DNA of 21,719 nt from Reticulitermes lucifugus (lineage: Eukaryota; Arthropoda; Insecta; Blattodea; Rhinotermitidae), in the NCBI GenBank assembly GCA_026260175.1, contig JAKCWW010010430.1, positions 1 to 21,719 on the forward strand, in the 5' to 3' direction. Under the pieces are notes generated by a model. That model was given only the letters and a program-made list of their open reading frames with translations, searched no databases and had not been told where the DNA came from. The position numbers and the translations under genes are program-made. This document shows, piece by piece, positions 1-12,900 of the stretch (positions within the stretch are counted from its first letter, which is position 1; each line of letters opens with the position of its first letter).

Positions 1-196
1 CCGCACGAGGTTCGTCTTCCACTTGTTCTCGGCCTTCTAAAAAGGACTTGTGCCATCTGAACGCTTGTGCCCTGGATAGGGAATGTTCTCCATAAGCCGT
101 TTGTAACTTTTCATAAGCCACAGTAGCGGATTCGCCAAGCTTCACACAAAATTTGATGGCACAACGTTGCTCAAACTTTTGCCGGTCCATTTTCAT
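1..196 (-). CDS. Mariner transposase, N-terminal 65 residues (runs off the window)
   Basis: From ATG at 196 (a second ATG lies at 190) the frame is open to the window edge. It contains MDRQKFEQRCAIKFCVKLGE, AYEKLQTAYGEHSLSRAQAF and RWHKSFLEGREQVEDEPRA. This is the first helix-turn-helix of mariner transposases, which binds the terminal repeats. The FRWHK.F..GRE.VEDxPR motif is typical of mos1/irritans-like elements. No stop or frameshift is seen in this part. The DD34D catalytic domain would lie beyond the window, so activity cannot be assessed. Confidence 0.85.
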   Translation of the reverse strand, partial: MKMDRQKFEQRCAIKFCVKLGESATVAYEKLQTAYGEHSLSRAQAFRWHKSFLEGREQVEDEPRA

Positions 197-381
197 AACG
201 CACCTCACAAACACAACTTCACTTCAGACGCTCTCAACAATCGCGTAGCAACTATAGCAAGTTCAAACTTGTACTGAGTCTACGGCAGGGGTTAACCTAA
301 CAGCCACGTGAAGGGGGAGGCAGCAGCGTTGTCGGTTCGTGCACAGCGTTGCCAGTCTCATTACTTTTCTACCACACCTCG
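1..381 (-). mobile_element. Mariner-family (Tc1/mariner) DNA transposon, 5' end, truncated by the window
   Basis: The outer end is the inverted terminal repeat, read on the minus strand from 381 as CGAGGTGTGGTAGAAAAGTA, next to a TA dinucleotide (382-383), the target mariner duplicates. About 185 bases of untranslated leader separate it from the transposase start at 196, a normal mariner spacing. The insertion lies in a dynein intron, in the same orientation as the gene. The rest of the element is outside the window, so completeness and the second terminal repeat cannot be judged. Confidence 0.8.
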
Positions 382-837
382 TATATACACTCATGTTCTG
401 GGCAGGTTACGAATCCATTAGACTGTAAACCTCAATCCAAGAGCTTCAAGCTTTAACAGCCACGTTCACTATCGTTTCCAAAAATTTGTACTTAAAACAT
501 ACAAATGTGTGCACTACAAGAAAACAGTAACTACAGCAGCATAATGCTGTCTTGGCTAACACTATCAAGTCTCAACTAAGGTACAGATGTCAGTTTACAT
601 TTTTCATCAACATCAATCATCTGCAGAATTGCGAGTCCCTTTAATTTTGAGGTTCTGCTGTTACGTGGTCCCCATTCAGATAAAACACTGATGAGTCCTG
701 GAAAGTAATTCTCAAGCCTCCACGCAAAATTAGGAAATCAGGGAAAGATTATTTGCTACAGAAAAGTACAGATGTGTGTTATATGTTTTAGAAGATGTGG
801 TTGGATATGAGCATTAGCCTAAATTAAAATTAATTAC
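382..837. other. Intron sequence between the mariner end and exon 18
   Basis: Mostly AT-rich unique-looking sequence with no dynein exon. A minus-strand frame free of stops runs from 737 to 576, with FAWRLENYFPGLISVLSEWG in it. I do not recognise it, and it lacks matching splice phase with exon 18, so I do not call it a gene. Confidence 0.5.
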
Positions 838-961
838 CTCTTATTTCCTTCGCAAATTTCTTGCATTCAATGTCCATGTTTTCTACATCAATTTTTCTCC
901 AGGGTGTTGTCTTCCAGTCTTCTATACTGGTTTGCACAATGTGCACATAATCCCATAGTTG
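838..961 (-). CDS. Dhc93AB: Dynein beta heavy chain, exon 18 of window (last visible)
   Basis: 124 bases, 41 codons plus one base. It reads QLWDYVHIVQTSIEDWKTTP, then WRKIDVENMDIECKKFAKEI. It matches the linker stretch LWDxxxxVxTSIEDWKTTxWxxINVExMDxECKKFAKDIR. The acceptor is TGTGCAG and the donor GTAATT. The next coding exon is not found between here and the window start, which is intron with a mariner insertion. Confidence 0.95.
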
Positions 962-3900
962 CTGCACATAATTAAATTATTTTACTTTGCTCATCAGTAT
1001 TTTTGCCACTAAATAAGAACCTATTTTCAATATTCGCTGACCATTATGGTACAAAATGCTTAGCTTTATTTTGAAGTGTAGTACTGCTCTAACACTAAAA
1101 CAGACACACAGTTTCAAGCTACTGTGTAATTACAAATCTATTTTACTTTCCTCATTGATATTTGAGTCACTAAATAAGAACTCCAGTTTTTCATATTCAC
1201 TCACCATTACTGTATGAGATTTTTTGCTTTATTTTGCACTGTAGTATTACTGTTAATTGCATATATTCTGTGACAGTTACAAGAAATTGCAGAAGTGCAA
1301 TAAACAAGCCAAACTTCTGAAAATTTAATTCCATAGTATAATCAATGTCAACTGCTTTACCTTCAACATCCGCAGCTCTTTCCGGCATTGTCTGATTTGT
1401 TTAATATCTGCCACACTAACTTCAAAGAGGGAGGCTGCATTGTGAATATTACTCATCTCCATTTCCAGCTCAACAATTTCCAAGTGTGTTTCATCCAACA
1501 AATCATATGGGTGTTCACAGTCAAACCTAAAGCATATTATGATCAGTGGTTAGTTTGATTTATTTATTTATTTTATTCCATTGGATCCAGTACAGGTTTA
1601 ACAACCATAGGATATAGAATACGCCATACACCTGCCACTTGTGAACAGTCAGCAGTGTACACAAACTTATTAGATGTTACCGAGTTACTGTGCTACTCAG
1701 TTACATCTGACCTCAAATTTAAAGCCGAAAAAGAACCTCTCAGTCAACATGGCAGGAGGTGATCCCAAGTTAAACTTTGGTTTCTGTATGTGAAATGGGT
1801 TCAAAATATAAAAGTACCTGTAACAGTGACAATGGAAATTCAAGCAGTAAACAAACTTTCTACAGTATTAAAAATTGACGAGCAATAATAAATTAAAACA
1901 AGATGTCAGACAAGATCTGTAAGTAGACAGGCTACAATTATTTACTATTTTATATCATTAGTTCCGTGCATTGTCAATAACCAATTCACAACATTCAACC
2001 AACAAAATACACAATATTCTTCCTTAGATATTTATATTATAATATCACATTGAGTGTTCCTACATGTTTCAAACCACAAGGGATCACCATTTGGGAAACC
2101 ATATCAAATAATATTGCATAAAACTAAATTAGCTATTTTTATGCATAATTAACATGGTGTAAAAGAGTCAAGTAGTAAAATGTAGACACGTCTTTTTAGA
2201 ATAGTTGTATAAGTTAACTGAAGTCTTGATATGCAGTATCTCCGAGGCAGCTTACGTACTTAGCGGAAGTTGACACAGTACAGTACAGAACAGAACAGTA
2301 CAGTACAGTACAGTACAGTACAGTACAGTAGAAATACTAAGTAGAGGACAGAGATGAATTACTGCTATAGGATTACCCCCCATGGTTGGAGTGTCAAGAT
2401 ATGATAATGACGGTGATGATGATGGTGATGGTGATGATGATGATGATGATGACGGTGATGATGATGGTGATGATGATGATGACGATTATGTGATGCTGCC
2501 GACAAAGAGGTAAACTGGTTAACACTAGATTCTCATATTCTTGTATATTCATGTTGAAATTTATACGTAAAAAAGTCCAATTTGTTTATAGTTACCTGAG
2601 GAAAGGTAGTTTTCGAAAACCATCACGATACTGATTCTGTTGTGCATCAAAATTAGTAATCCTGTTACGTATACAGGTAACTTCCGTCGCCTGCAAGGGT
2701 GCCACATGTTGTTTTACAGTCAGTGCTATCTTCTTGGTGTTATTCCACTGCTCTGGCAGCTCCTGCTCAAAAATAAGAAGAGCTGTAGAACTGAATCATA
2801 TATTATAAAGAGCCAGACACAAGCAGCTAAAGTGATCCATTCACCCATCTGTATACATACACACAAGCAGTTAAAGTGATCCATTCATCCATCTGTATAC
2901 ATACAGAAAGATCAACTCAGAAGAAAAAGCATGAGGGACATACAGTCCTTTCAAACACAATACAGATAATGGAGACATCTTCTGTCTCCTCCAACATCTG
3001 ACTTTGGTAATGGAGACAGCCTTTGCTTCGACTTGGCATTGACACTCACATTTATTACGCGGACAGAGCCTTTCTCCTCCATCTTCAGTGTCAATGCAGA
3101 TTGCAGCCTTCTGGATTTTGACACCTTGTAGTCTGGTAGGTTTCCAGCATTTCTGAGAAACCTGCTGCCTCCAACTTTGGGCACAAGTGAAGATACAGGC
3201 AGCAGGTGCCTCCAAAACATTGGTAAACACATACCAGATTACACAGGTCATAACCCAAAAACCTGCAATCTCCTTGGGCAGATATGGATTATACAGTCAT
3301 TAATGAAACACAAAACTGACAGGATATAACACTATTAAGCATGTACCAACTATTCAATGCATATCTACATATTTCAGTACCTTTTGTGTGGAAGCACAGA
3401 GCAGTTAAGCTTAATGAAGATCAGGTTCAGGTATAGGGGAGAGTGCAGGCGTGGGCAAACTGTACAGCAGGAAGCACAGTAGGTGAAGTTGTGCAAGCGC
3501 TGCTTCACTGCTGCCAGTTACCTGCAGCAGCACATTCACTTCTTCAGGCAGCTCTTGGTCATAGAATTTCAGTAGCTCTATAGTTTGTTTCAGTGGTTCA
3601 AACATATCATCAGTGGTAAGCTGTCGTTCCTTAACATTCATTAGGTACCCCATCACGTTAATAAGACACTCATAGTCTCCTTCTTTTATAGGCTGCTGCA
3701 ATCCTTCATCAGCCTCATGAATGAACTTGGCGAGGTCAGATAAGCTGCACAGAACAAATTATGTTAACGAACTTATACTGAAAAACCAATGCAGGTTCTG
3801 TACGAATGCAAGAAAATGCAATTGTAAAAGGATTATTAATAAGAAATTCTTCCTTAGATTCCTCAATAATGTTGTTTCCAGCTGTGCTGTTTATACAGCA

Positions 3901-6900
3901 ATGAAAAATTCTGGAAAATTATCACGAATAAAAAGTAGGTAGGTTGTGACCTGTTTGCAAATACTATCCTCACATTCACTGGAATTACTTACAAATATGG
4001 CAAGGAACCTTGCTTAGAATAGCTTACACCCTTGCCAAGAGTCAAAAGAGACACCTTCTGAACACATATCTAAACTTTACCCTTCAATTAATGTGCTCAG
4101 TGACATAAACCATGACGACGTTAGTCGGAAGGGACATTAACACACAGGAAAGAACAATACTATCTTCTGCCACCCAGTGGGAACATAAATTTTGAAATAC
4201 TATATACAGATTAAAGGTTAGGAGTTGGCTGGTTATTGGTATCAGCTCAGCTGCAATGATTGCTTCAGACTGTCAAAACATCAGACAAATCCAATTGAAA
4301 ACTTAAAATAACTAACAAAATTGTAGTACAGATATTTCTTTCACAAAAGAGTCTGCGAAGAAGGGAATCTGCAGGTAATCCTGCCCGGGAGTATTCAATT
4401 GGTGTCCAAAGAGTTGAATGCAAAATCAGGTACACTTGTTAGATCATAATGAAAATTCTTCATAATGTTCAAGATACAAATTTAACAGATTCTAACAGAA
4501 AAGAAGATGAAATATCTGAGATAAATTTGATAAAGAAATCCTGAAAGTTTTGAAAATGTTGACAAAACCGTGGCTGCAAAGTGATTCACATAGGAAAAGA
4601 TATCAACACGAGTGATGCAGATATCATTTCTTCTATACAAAAACAACCAGAAGCGGAGGAGAAGGAAGCAGACGAAAGGAAAGAAGATGAAGAAATTATT
4701 AAGCATGTCAATCACAGCACGGCAAGTAACTGTGCCGACACTTTGTTACAGTACAAGAACGAATGTGATTTTGAATATAATGACATAATTTCAATTAGGA
4801 AAAATACTGCAGGGTGTTCATCGCAATGTGTAATTTATTAAGAGCATATAAGATTTATTCTGTAAAGCTTAACAGGGCTTTTCCATTGAAAGATATTTTC
4901 AGAATCCAAATTATTCACCTGCAAGGCTGCTCTTCGCGTTTTTACTCTATTTTCACAACTTTCTAAATACAAATGCATTAAATATTAATAGCTTACAGAT
5001 GACAGATGTTTTGCTGTGTGATGAGCCACAGTTAAGTGGACACAGTGAAAGGTAATAAATGTTCTACAACTCACCTGCTATTTACATGATCCACCAAATG
5101 CTGCTTGAACATGTTACTCCACTTGCAGACTGTGTTAAGAAGAGCTTGCCTAAAGGGTTTCAAGTCTACTTGAAACCATGCACTAAAGATCTGCTCCGAC
5201 TTCATCTCCTCAATCTCCACAAACAGACTCTCATAGTTATCAATCTAAATGCAAGAGATGATAAGTATAACTCTCTGGTTCTGGAGAAAAGCTGAACTGG
5301 AAAATTCAAACTCTCAAATTGTACCTACCACTTAGTTCTATAGGAAGAGCAAAAGGACTCTTTAATAGGTAAGATATAACACAATATTTTTATAAGCAAC
5401 TAACTAACCAATTCCATGCAGCAGGGTCCTTTTTCAGATGCTAACAGTTGCTCACCTAGTGAAGAAATTCCCTGCATTTTATGGAACCTGCCATGAGCCA
5501 AATGAATCCAGGCCACAACTTCCCATTCTATTCTTTAAAAACAAAAACTAAGCTGAATCACATTTAAAGGTTCAGTCCATATCACGCAGTAAACACAACG
5601 TGTCTCACTTATAAAAGCCAATCAGTTAACAGTTGTATAGGGAAATAGTTGCTGTTTTTATGAGATCCATACAAAACACATAAGTGCACTATGTGGACAT
5701 AATGCAGAACTACTGAATGTTAAAAATAGGGGTAAAAGAAAAACCAATAGGCTCCTAAGGGTTAAGGTCAATTTCAGTATTATACTCCTACTTACCCCAA
5801 GGTCTTTCAAATCCTCTTCCCTTCAGTTATTTCAAACAAACTTTTGTAAGCACCTTTTCTTGTTCTTGCCTAGCAATATCAGGTTTTCACAAACAAGAAC
5901 CAGAACACTTAATAACATACATATTGGGGGGGGGATAAATCAGTCTTTAAACCATTACACAATGAAAACAGCAGAGATTTCTATTAATATTACTGGAACA
6001 AGGGCTAGCATAGCTAGGCTTTTAGAGCCCAGGGCAAGTCATCACAATGGCCACTTTTAACACAAATTATGAATTTAAAAAAATACAATTATTCATTTAA
6101 TTTCCTTAAATTCAGCTCAATAATTTAAAACATGTTCAGCACAAAAAAATCGATTTTTTTCATTTAAAATATTCGTTTTGCCGCCCATTTTGCCGCCACT
6201 CTGCTTCCTGGGGTACACACACCACTCCCCCACCCCCAGCTACACCCTTGGAAACAAAATAGTTCAGATAATAAAATTATTGCACACAGATACAAAAAAG
6301 AGCATACTACTCAAACTCAGACACTCAATTCACTTTACATATCCATTCCTTATCCTTCGCAGTCTCAGTCCAGACTCTATAATAACTAGTCTACACCTTT
6401 TTCCTCTCCTTCTCCTATTCCCTCCCATTATTGGCTGGTTGATGGCTGTCCTACTCCTGCAGATGTTTTATTTTCACCAATTCTGACTCTTGCATCGTAT
6501 TTAAATTTACTTTAAGAATGGATTTACTCTAAAAACCTCCCCTCTTTGGAAACTCCCGGGAAATTTGGTGTCCTGAACCGAATTTTGTGGAACATCAGAA
6601 TAGGGCTCTTTAAAACCCATAAAAATGGGACTGTCCCAATAACATCAGGACAAATAGGATTGCTATAGGAGCCTTCTGTATCTAATCTGTATCTAATCCT
6701 ACTTGATTTGATCATCTTAACAGTATCTAGCAATAACTACAAAATATAAAACTCTTCTCCATCCTCGCACTACTCTCTCCTGTTTGGTACAAATATTCTC
6801 CTCAGCATCCTGAGCTCAAACACGCTCAGTCTTTCTTCTTTGGCTAATGCGACGAAGTCTCAGACTCATAGAAAGAAGCGTCATAAAATCACCCCATTTC

Positions 6901-9900
6901 AATAAGCAATAATAAAATAAATATACTCGAGAAACACAAGTGTATATTCAATAGCTCTCAAAATTTACTTCCACGTCCATACACAATAATATGGCGTACT
7001 GCAGGCAACGTGACTGTATGTAGGTGCTGTACAAAAACAAACTCTAACGGCTATAAATTGGAGAGCTGATGTTCAGTTCTTCTGATGGACATTTGAAAAT
7101 TCTGCATACACTAGAAAGTTCCAGTACTCTCTAAAATCATGTCTACTAATCTCCTTTTTTTTTCCTAACTCAGCAAAGCTGAAACCTTGGCTTCTGCAAT
7201 ACTCAATTTGAAAGAATGCAATAAGTCGGAGTTGCAGCTTATTAGATACCAAAACTTAACCATGTGACTTGAATACAATACATTCTTTCACCGGTCCAAA
7301 AATTTATGTAATTTTATTTACTGACAGTCAATTCTGTAAGCCATTTTGTTAAAATACCCAACACAATGTGTACTTTGAACACAATGCACAATAACAAACA
7401 CTTCTACATGATTTATAATAATCCCTCCTCCAGCGCAGGGGTTAAGGCTAGTGGTCACAGCATGTTGGGCAATACTGCATTTCACAAACGTATGGGAGAA
7501 AGCGTGTGCTGCGAATGCCAACGATTACACATCCCCCATTACTTAAAATACATACATTTTTAGACATTAAACATTCACATAGTTCTTGGGTAGCTGGCTG
7601 TCAGCTTCCACAGCAACTGAGTGAAAGCCACCTGAATTTATCTGTATTTAAATTTCTCAGTGCACTGCAAAATTTTTTCCCCATATATTTAATCATTTTC
7701 AACCATGTATAGTCAAAAACAACACTGAGCAAAACCGTGCTGGGTGAGGGGTTACTGCATATATCCCAAGATCACTCAACTTTCATTTTCACTACTTTCC
7801 AGTCAACACAACAGAAGTAAAGTTTGAAACTTGCTATTATGTATGCCTAGTCAGAAATATGTATTTCAATTTTAACTATTCACCTGTTCCCTGAAGAGAT
7901 CCATGTTTGGTGGACTGGGTTTTGGTGCCATGTCATCACCTAAAGCAACAAGTTCTAGCTCATCAGCTGTCAACTGATGACCATATGTCAAGAACTGCTG
8001 CATGTAGAGTTCACGGTCATCCAGCCACAAGTAAGAGTAGGTCTCAAAACCATGACTAAATTCATTAGCCTGAAAATGTGACAAATATCAAAGTATGAAG
8101 AACCATATAATAGATGAAACACTGAACTTACATCTTGCTACTTCATACGAAGTTGAAGAGCTGAATTAACAATATTTTGGAAACATTAAAAACGTAAATT
8201 ACCTCATTCATTACACGCTGTACACCTCCTAATATTTCTCGTTTCATCTCCCTGATGTCCTCGGTATTCTCGATGTCTGCCTGTAATAAAATACTCCTGT
8301 ACACACAAATATAATATTTGGTTATGAACTAATAAAAGGTGTCCCAGAATAATGTTCCCATGATTCCTTAGGCCTTCACCATTTATTTATGACACTTAAT
8401 AACAGAAAACTACAACAGCAAACAAAAGTTGTAGTACAGATGTGTCATCATGCTTTTGCTATTGGAGTTAAAATGTCTGCCATTAACCACCAAACACCAT
8501 CTACAATGCTGAAGTATGTAAATGCCATGTGGTGACATGGTGGGACATTCTGTAAAGCTCTTCATGACCCAACGTTAAATTGGAAGTTGGATCAATGATC
8601 AGTAGGTTTATAGTTGGTTCAATTACACTAGTTATACATAACTGTCAGCAAATTACACAACTGAGGTCCAAATTTAACTTTAAACCTCATATCAACTGCC
8701 ATGATTTGGTCAACTGGAATTTGGTACTGGCATTTTCTCTACAACTTTATAGTAACTGGTTACATTAGCAAGACTTCATCATCAGAACTTCATTTGTGAA
8801 AACATGATGCATTAAATCTCTCTACTCCTATGTCAGCAGTATATCTGCATGTCCATAATGTTGTACTGATATTGTACATACATCGATTAGTGTATGTCAC
8901 CACAACCCGTTACTGCAGCTTCCTGCCCTCTGTTGGGCAAACATTCAACTGCATGTTCACAGTTTCTATAATGCATGCTGCAGCTGAAGTCATGCCATTT
9001 CAGCTCACTTGTCTCTTTGGACTTTCACTTACATATATTTGTCCATAAATACACATCCTTGGAAGACAAATTTGAAAAAAATAAAATAAAATATTTGAGC
9101 AGAAAGAGTCAAGGCACAAGAGGCATTATAGTGCACATCCTACTATTTACACCCCTTCTCCTGAAAAATATTCTGAACAAAGTATTTTATCAGTACAATA
9201 TTTATATTCAGTATTGAAAGACAAGCCGCACTATTCAACAGAACACTGAGTTTACCAGTCATGTAATACCTCATAATTAGCAGCTTCATGATGAAGTGCA
9301 ATGCGGGGGATTAGACCAGCCATCTTGATAATGTCATTAATTAGTCCTTCTACCATACTAGCAAAACAATCTGGGGCATTCAGATCAAGTGATGGTACAA
9401 ATACAAGGTCTGGCTCACGAAGCTCCAACTGTGCTTGAAACAATGGTGCAAACCCATTGTTTGGGTCCATATGCTCCGCAAGATAACCCAGACTGCAAAT
9501 AAGTACATAGCATTACACTCATATTAATAAATTCCACAGGTTGGAAACCATCTAGAGAAACTGTTCAAAAATTACCTGCTCTCTATGGAACCTGCAGGTA
9601 ACTTACCATGTTTACAAGAATCCACCAATAGCCCCTGTTCTGAGACAGAAGATACCAGTCCACATCCTAATATGTTGTTTCAGTAAGACCAATCCCATCT
9701 ATGTCTAGTCTCCCAAGTGGTCTCTCGCCTTCAGGTTTCCTGACCAAACTTTCACAGCTATCGAAATAATTAATATAATCCCAGTGGGTGAAATCTTGCA
9801 GCCATGGAAGTCTACCAGTGGGTTAAATATTTATTAAATCTAAGCTTGAAAGTTTTACAGATTTAAAAGATGGAATTGTGATTATTTAACATAAACGTGT

Positions 9901-12900
9901 TTGGAAATTGTGATCTTTTGGGATGTTACGCTATGTAGCGGGTAAATCAATCTACCCTGAAGTTTCACAGGAGATCCCAGATTGTAGAAGAATGTAGTTC
10001 TTCCAGAACCTACAAACCCTTCAAGATGAAGGTGCTATATTCCTTTAAAACAATAGAATACATTAAATTATCCACTACACAGTGTACCATCCCTACAGAC
10101 CAGAAACCTCAACATCATCAACACTGTGGAAACCACAAATCTCACAACATAGTGCTTGTTTGTGTGTGCACATGTGTGCACACCCACACATGTGTACACA
10201 TCACACCAAATTCAGTCTCCTTAAAATAAATAAAAATAAATAACATAAAATACTTGTTATAAAGCAAAATACTCTCACCAATCAGCAGTGAATAAGCAAA
10301 ACTGCAAAAATATGCTGTATTCTACACAGCATCCAGACTTGATCTGGAGTGCAGCCAGTCTCCTACCTGAAGATTACTGGACAATCTTTCCACAGGGCTA
10401 AAGCAGCTGCAACATGAAGCTGACTACCCATTTCCAAAAATAATGTGTGAAGATATACCATCACTTCCCATACATCTTCACGGTGTGTAGTTTAATTAGA
10501 GCACAGGGTTAAATTTATTTTATTTTGTTGTAATCACTGGTGCAAAGAGAATTTAAAAATTGGTCATACAATATTCATGACTTCTCACATAGCTCAAAAT
10601 AAAACGAGTGGTCCAGTAAACTTCCACATTCATAAACACACTTCAGAAATTCTGTCTCCAACTGAAGTCCTTTAAATTGAGCTTTGCATGATGGAAATTT
10701 TATTATAGGTCTCACAAGGTCACCTGCATATGAAAGAAGGTGTAAAACATGATATACCTGCAACCAACTGTCTTCAGCAAGGACTCAGAAATGACATTAT
10801 CCACATATCCAACATAGTCAAGCCAATGGGAGGAGTCTGCTACTTGTTCCATGCCAAAGAGTTTAAGATTTTGCTTCACAAGACTGTGGATCTCTGTGGC
10901 TGCTGTGCTGATCTCCCTGTACCTGATAAAAGTACAATGTTCAGTAATCTGTGTCTAAATATCAGAACATAATCGTGCATTGAACAGTAACTGTATTCCA
11001 TCTTTGACTGAACATACCTTTGCTGTACATGTTCTGACCGGTCGTCAATGCACAATAATGTGTCCTTCTTTCCATCTGAGCGCTCAAAGAGAGCCACTTT
11101 GCTCCACATGCTCATGATATTACGACTCTGCTCCAAATTATCCTGTGTCTGTTGCACACGTGCTTCCAGAGAATGTACTAACTGGTGAAGTCGCTCAATG
11201 TAGTCCCATAACTCTGAAAAAAGCAAAGTCATTTAGATTATCAATTCCTCTTTAAAAAAAAAAATTCTACAAAGATCACAATTAGTGCACAATTACTTCA
11301 TAAATATTTTCCGAAGATGACATTCTCAAAAAGCAGAGTTTTTTTGAAGAAAGAGGACCAATCATTCATGTCTTCCTTTGGTTCTCATTGGTCCCTCTAC
11401 TTCAAACCATGCCCTAGTTATGAAAATAACTTTTATAATTTGTTTAAAGTTATTTATATAAATGATTAACTTCAATTTCTGAAGCCCATACCCATATAAC
11501 ACCAGGCTTTTGTAGTATATGCTGTTCATGTCAGTTCTTAATTAGGTGTACTCTCTTTTCAGTTATTCAATACCAATTTTATTCTAAGTTATCGTTACCT
11601 AATTCCTTTACACTTATTCTAACTCTTAATTTCTCGCCCACTTGCAGTTAACCATCAGCAACTACCTGCCTATTTCTTAGGATAATTTTTGTTACCACAA
11701 TTTAGTGCTCTCCTGTATGCTAAGTTACATGAAAATACAAATACCAATGCACTTACACACAGGCTTAAAAACTTACAGTACAAACACTCGAAACTCAATG
11801 TGTAAATTTGTATCAGGTGAATCATGTTAGAAGCATGAATGTGCTGATTCTCAATTTTCAAACTTGTACCATACAGATGAGTTCCAGCTTTGGATAAAAC
11901 TTCCAAACCTTTCACTCATTTCATTTAGCCACTAAGTTCAAAACCACACACATAATGTAAATGAGATGAAAGATCTTGCGGTCAGCTTTATCTGAATGAA
12001 ACTGAGTCAGCAGGTCAAATTTATGAGAAAACACATCATATGAAAAGCATGATATTACAAACTAATCTAATAAAGATCAGTAATCTCTCTTCAAATGCTA
12101 ATACATGATCAAAATATTGAATGAAACACACACAAAGGTATTTCACAGCTCCTATCAATTAAATAGAACAAAATAAGTTACAGCATATATAGGCCTACCT
12201 GTTGAGTTCCAATTGAGCCTTGTTCGGCCCTGCTCTATCAATGCATCAATCTCCTGCATTTGCTCTTCAACTAATGCAAATTCTACTGGACGACTCTGGC
12301 GGAGAACTTTGTTGTACCTGAACCATATTAAATTATGACATTATTAATTCAGCATAATATCAATGTCTGTGGTACAAAAAGGAGATAAAGTGTTTCCAGT
12401 AGAAGAAAACAATACAACTTTTATCTAGTCCTCTATATTCAGATCTGTAGTCAGTGTAATTAGCGTTTAGTTACATGAATTTCTATTGTCTTTCTTCCTC
12501 AAATGTTCCAACAGTTTCTACATGATATAAATCAAAATTGGATGACAAATATGCTCATGTATTATTTGCATTCAAAGAATGATATAAAAAACAGATAACT
12601 GAGTAAAATACATACTCATACGTTTAAAAGTTAAATTACAGTAGTTGTCATTAGTAAAACTAAAATAGGAAGACATGCACTTTGAACCAACTGACTTTCT
12701 TTACACTTGCACCATCATAATTCAGTGCACTTCCAAACCAGTGGCCCTTGTATACAACAAAATATTTATCCTACTAACTCATATTATTTCAATCTGAAGC
12801 ACTTCTATATTTCATGAATATTTGACGAGACATACAGAACAGTATAATTTCAACTTTTACATAAATTAACAGTCGCAGCTGACTGAAACAGACACATTTC

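Noticed and set aside
2871..3251. Two overlapping minus-strand open frames of 126 and 93 codons
   Set aside because: They are alternative frames of the dispersed repeat containing EAAGFSE...NPEG. Neither has a domain, and the family alignment of dynein has no gap here.
4482..4715. 77-codon minus-strand frame rich in Phe and Leu
   Set aside because: It is the antisense of the A-rich, acidic Tigger-like remnant. The membrane-like look is caused by complementing A-rich codons.
6178..6486. 102-codon plus-strand open frame
   Set aside because: Leu/Pro/Ser-rich low-complexity translation of pyrimidine-rich DNA, with a non-ATG start and no recognisable domain.
10575..10763. 62-codon minus-strand open frame overlapping the end of exon 10
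   Set aside because: Its beginning is exon 10 DNA in another frame and the rest is intronic. No similarity that I recognise, and the dynein frame continues correctly through exon 11.
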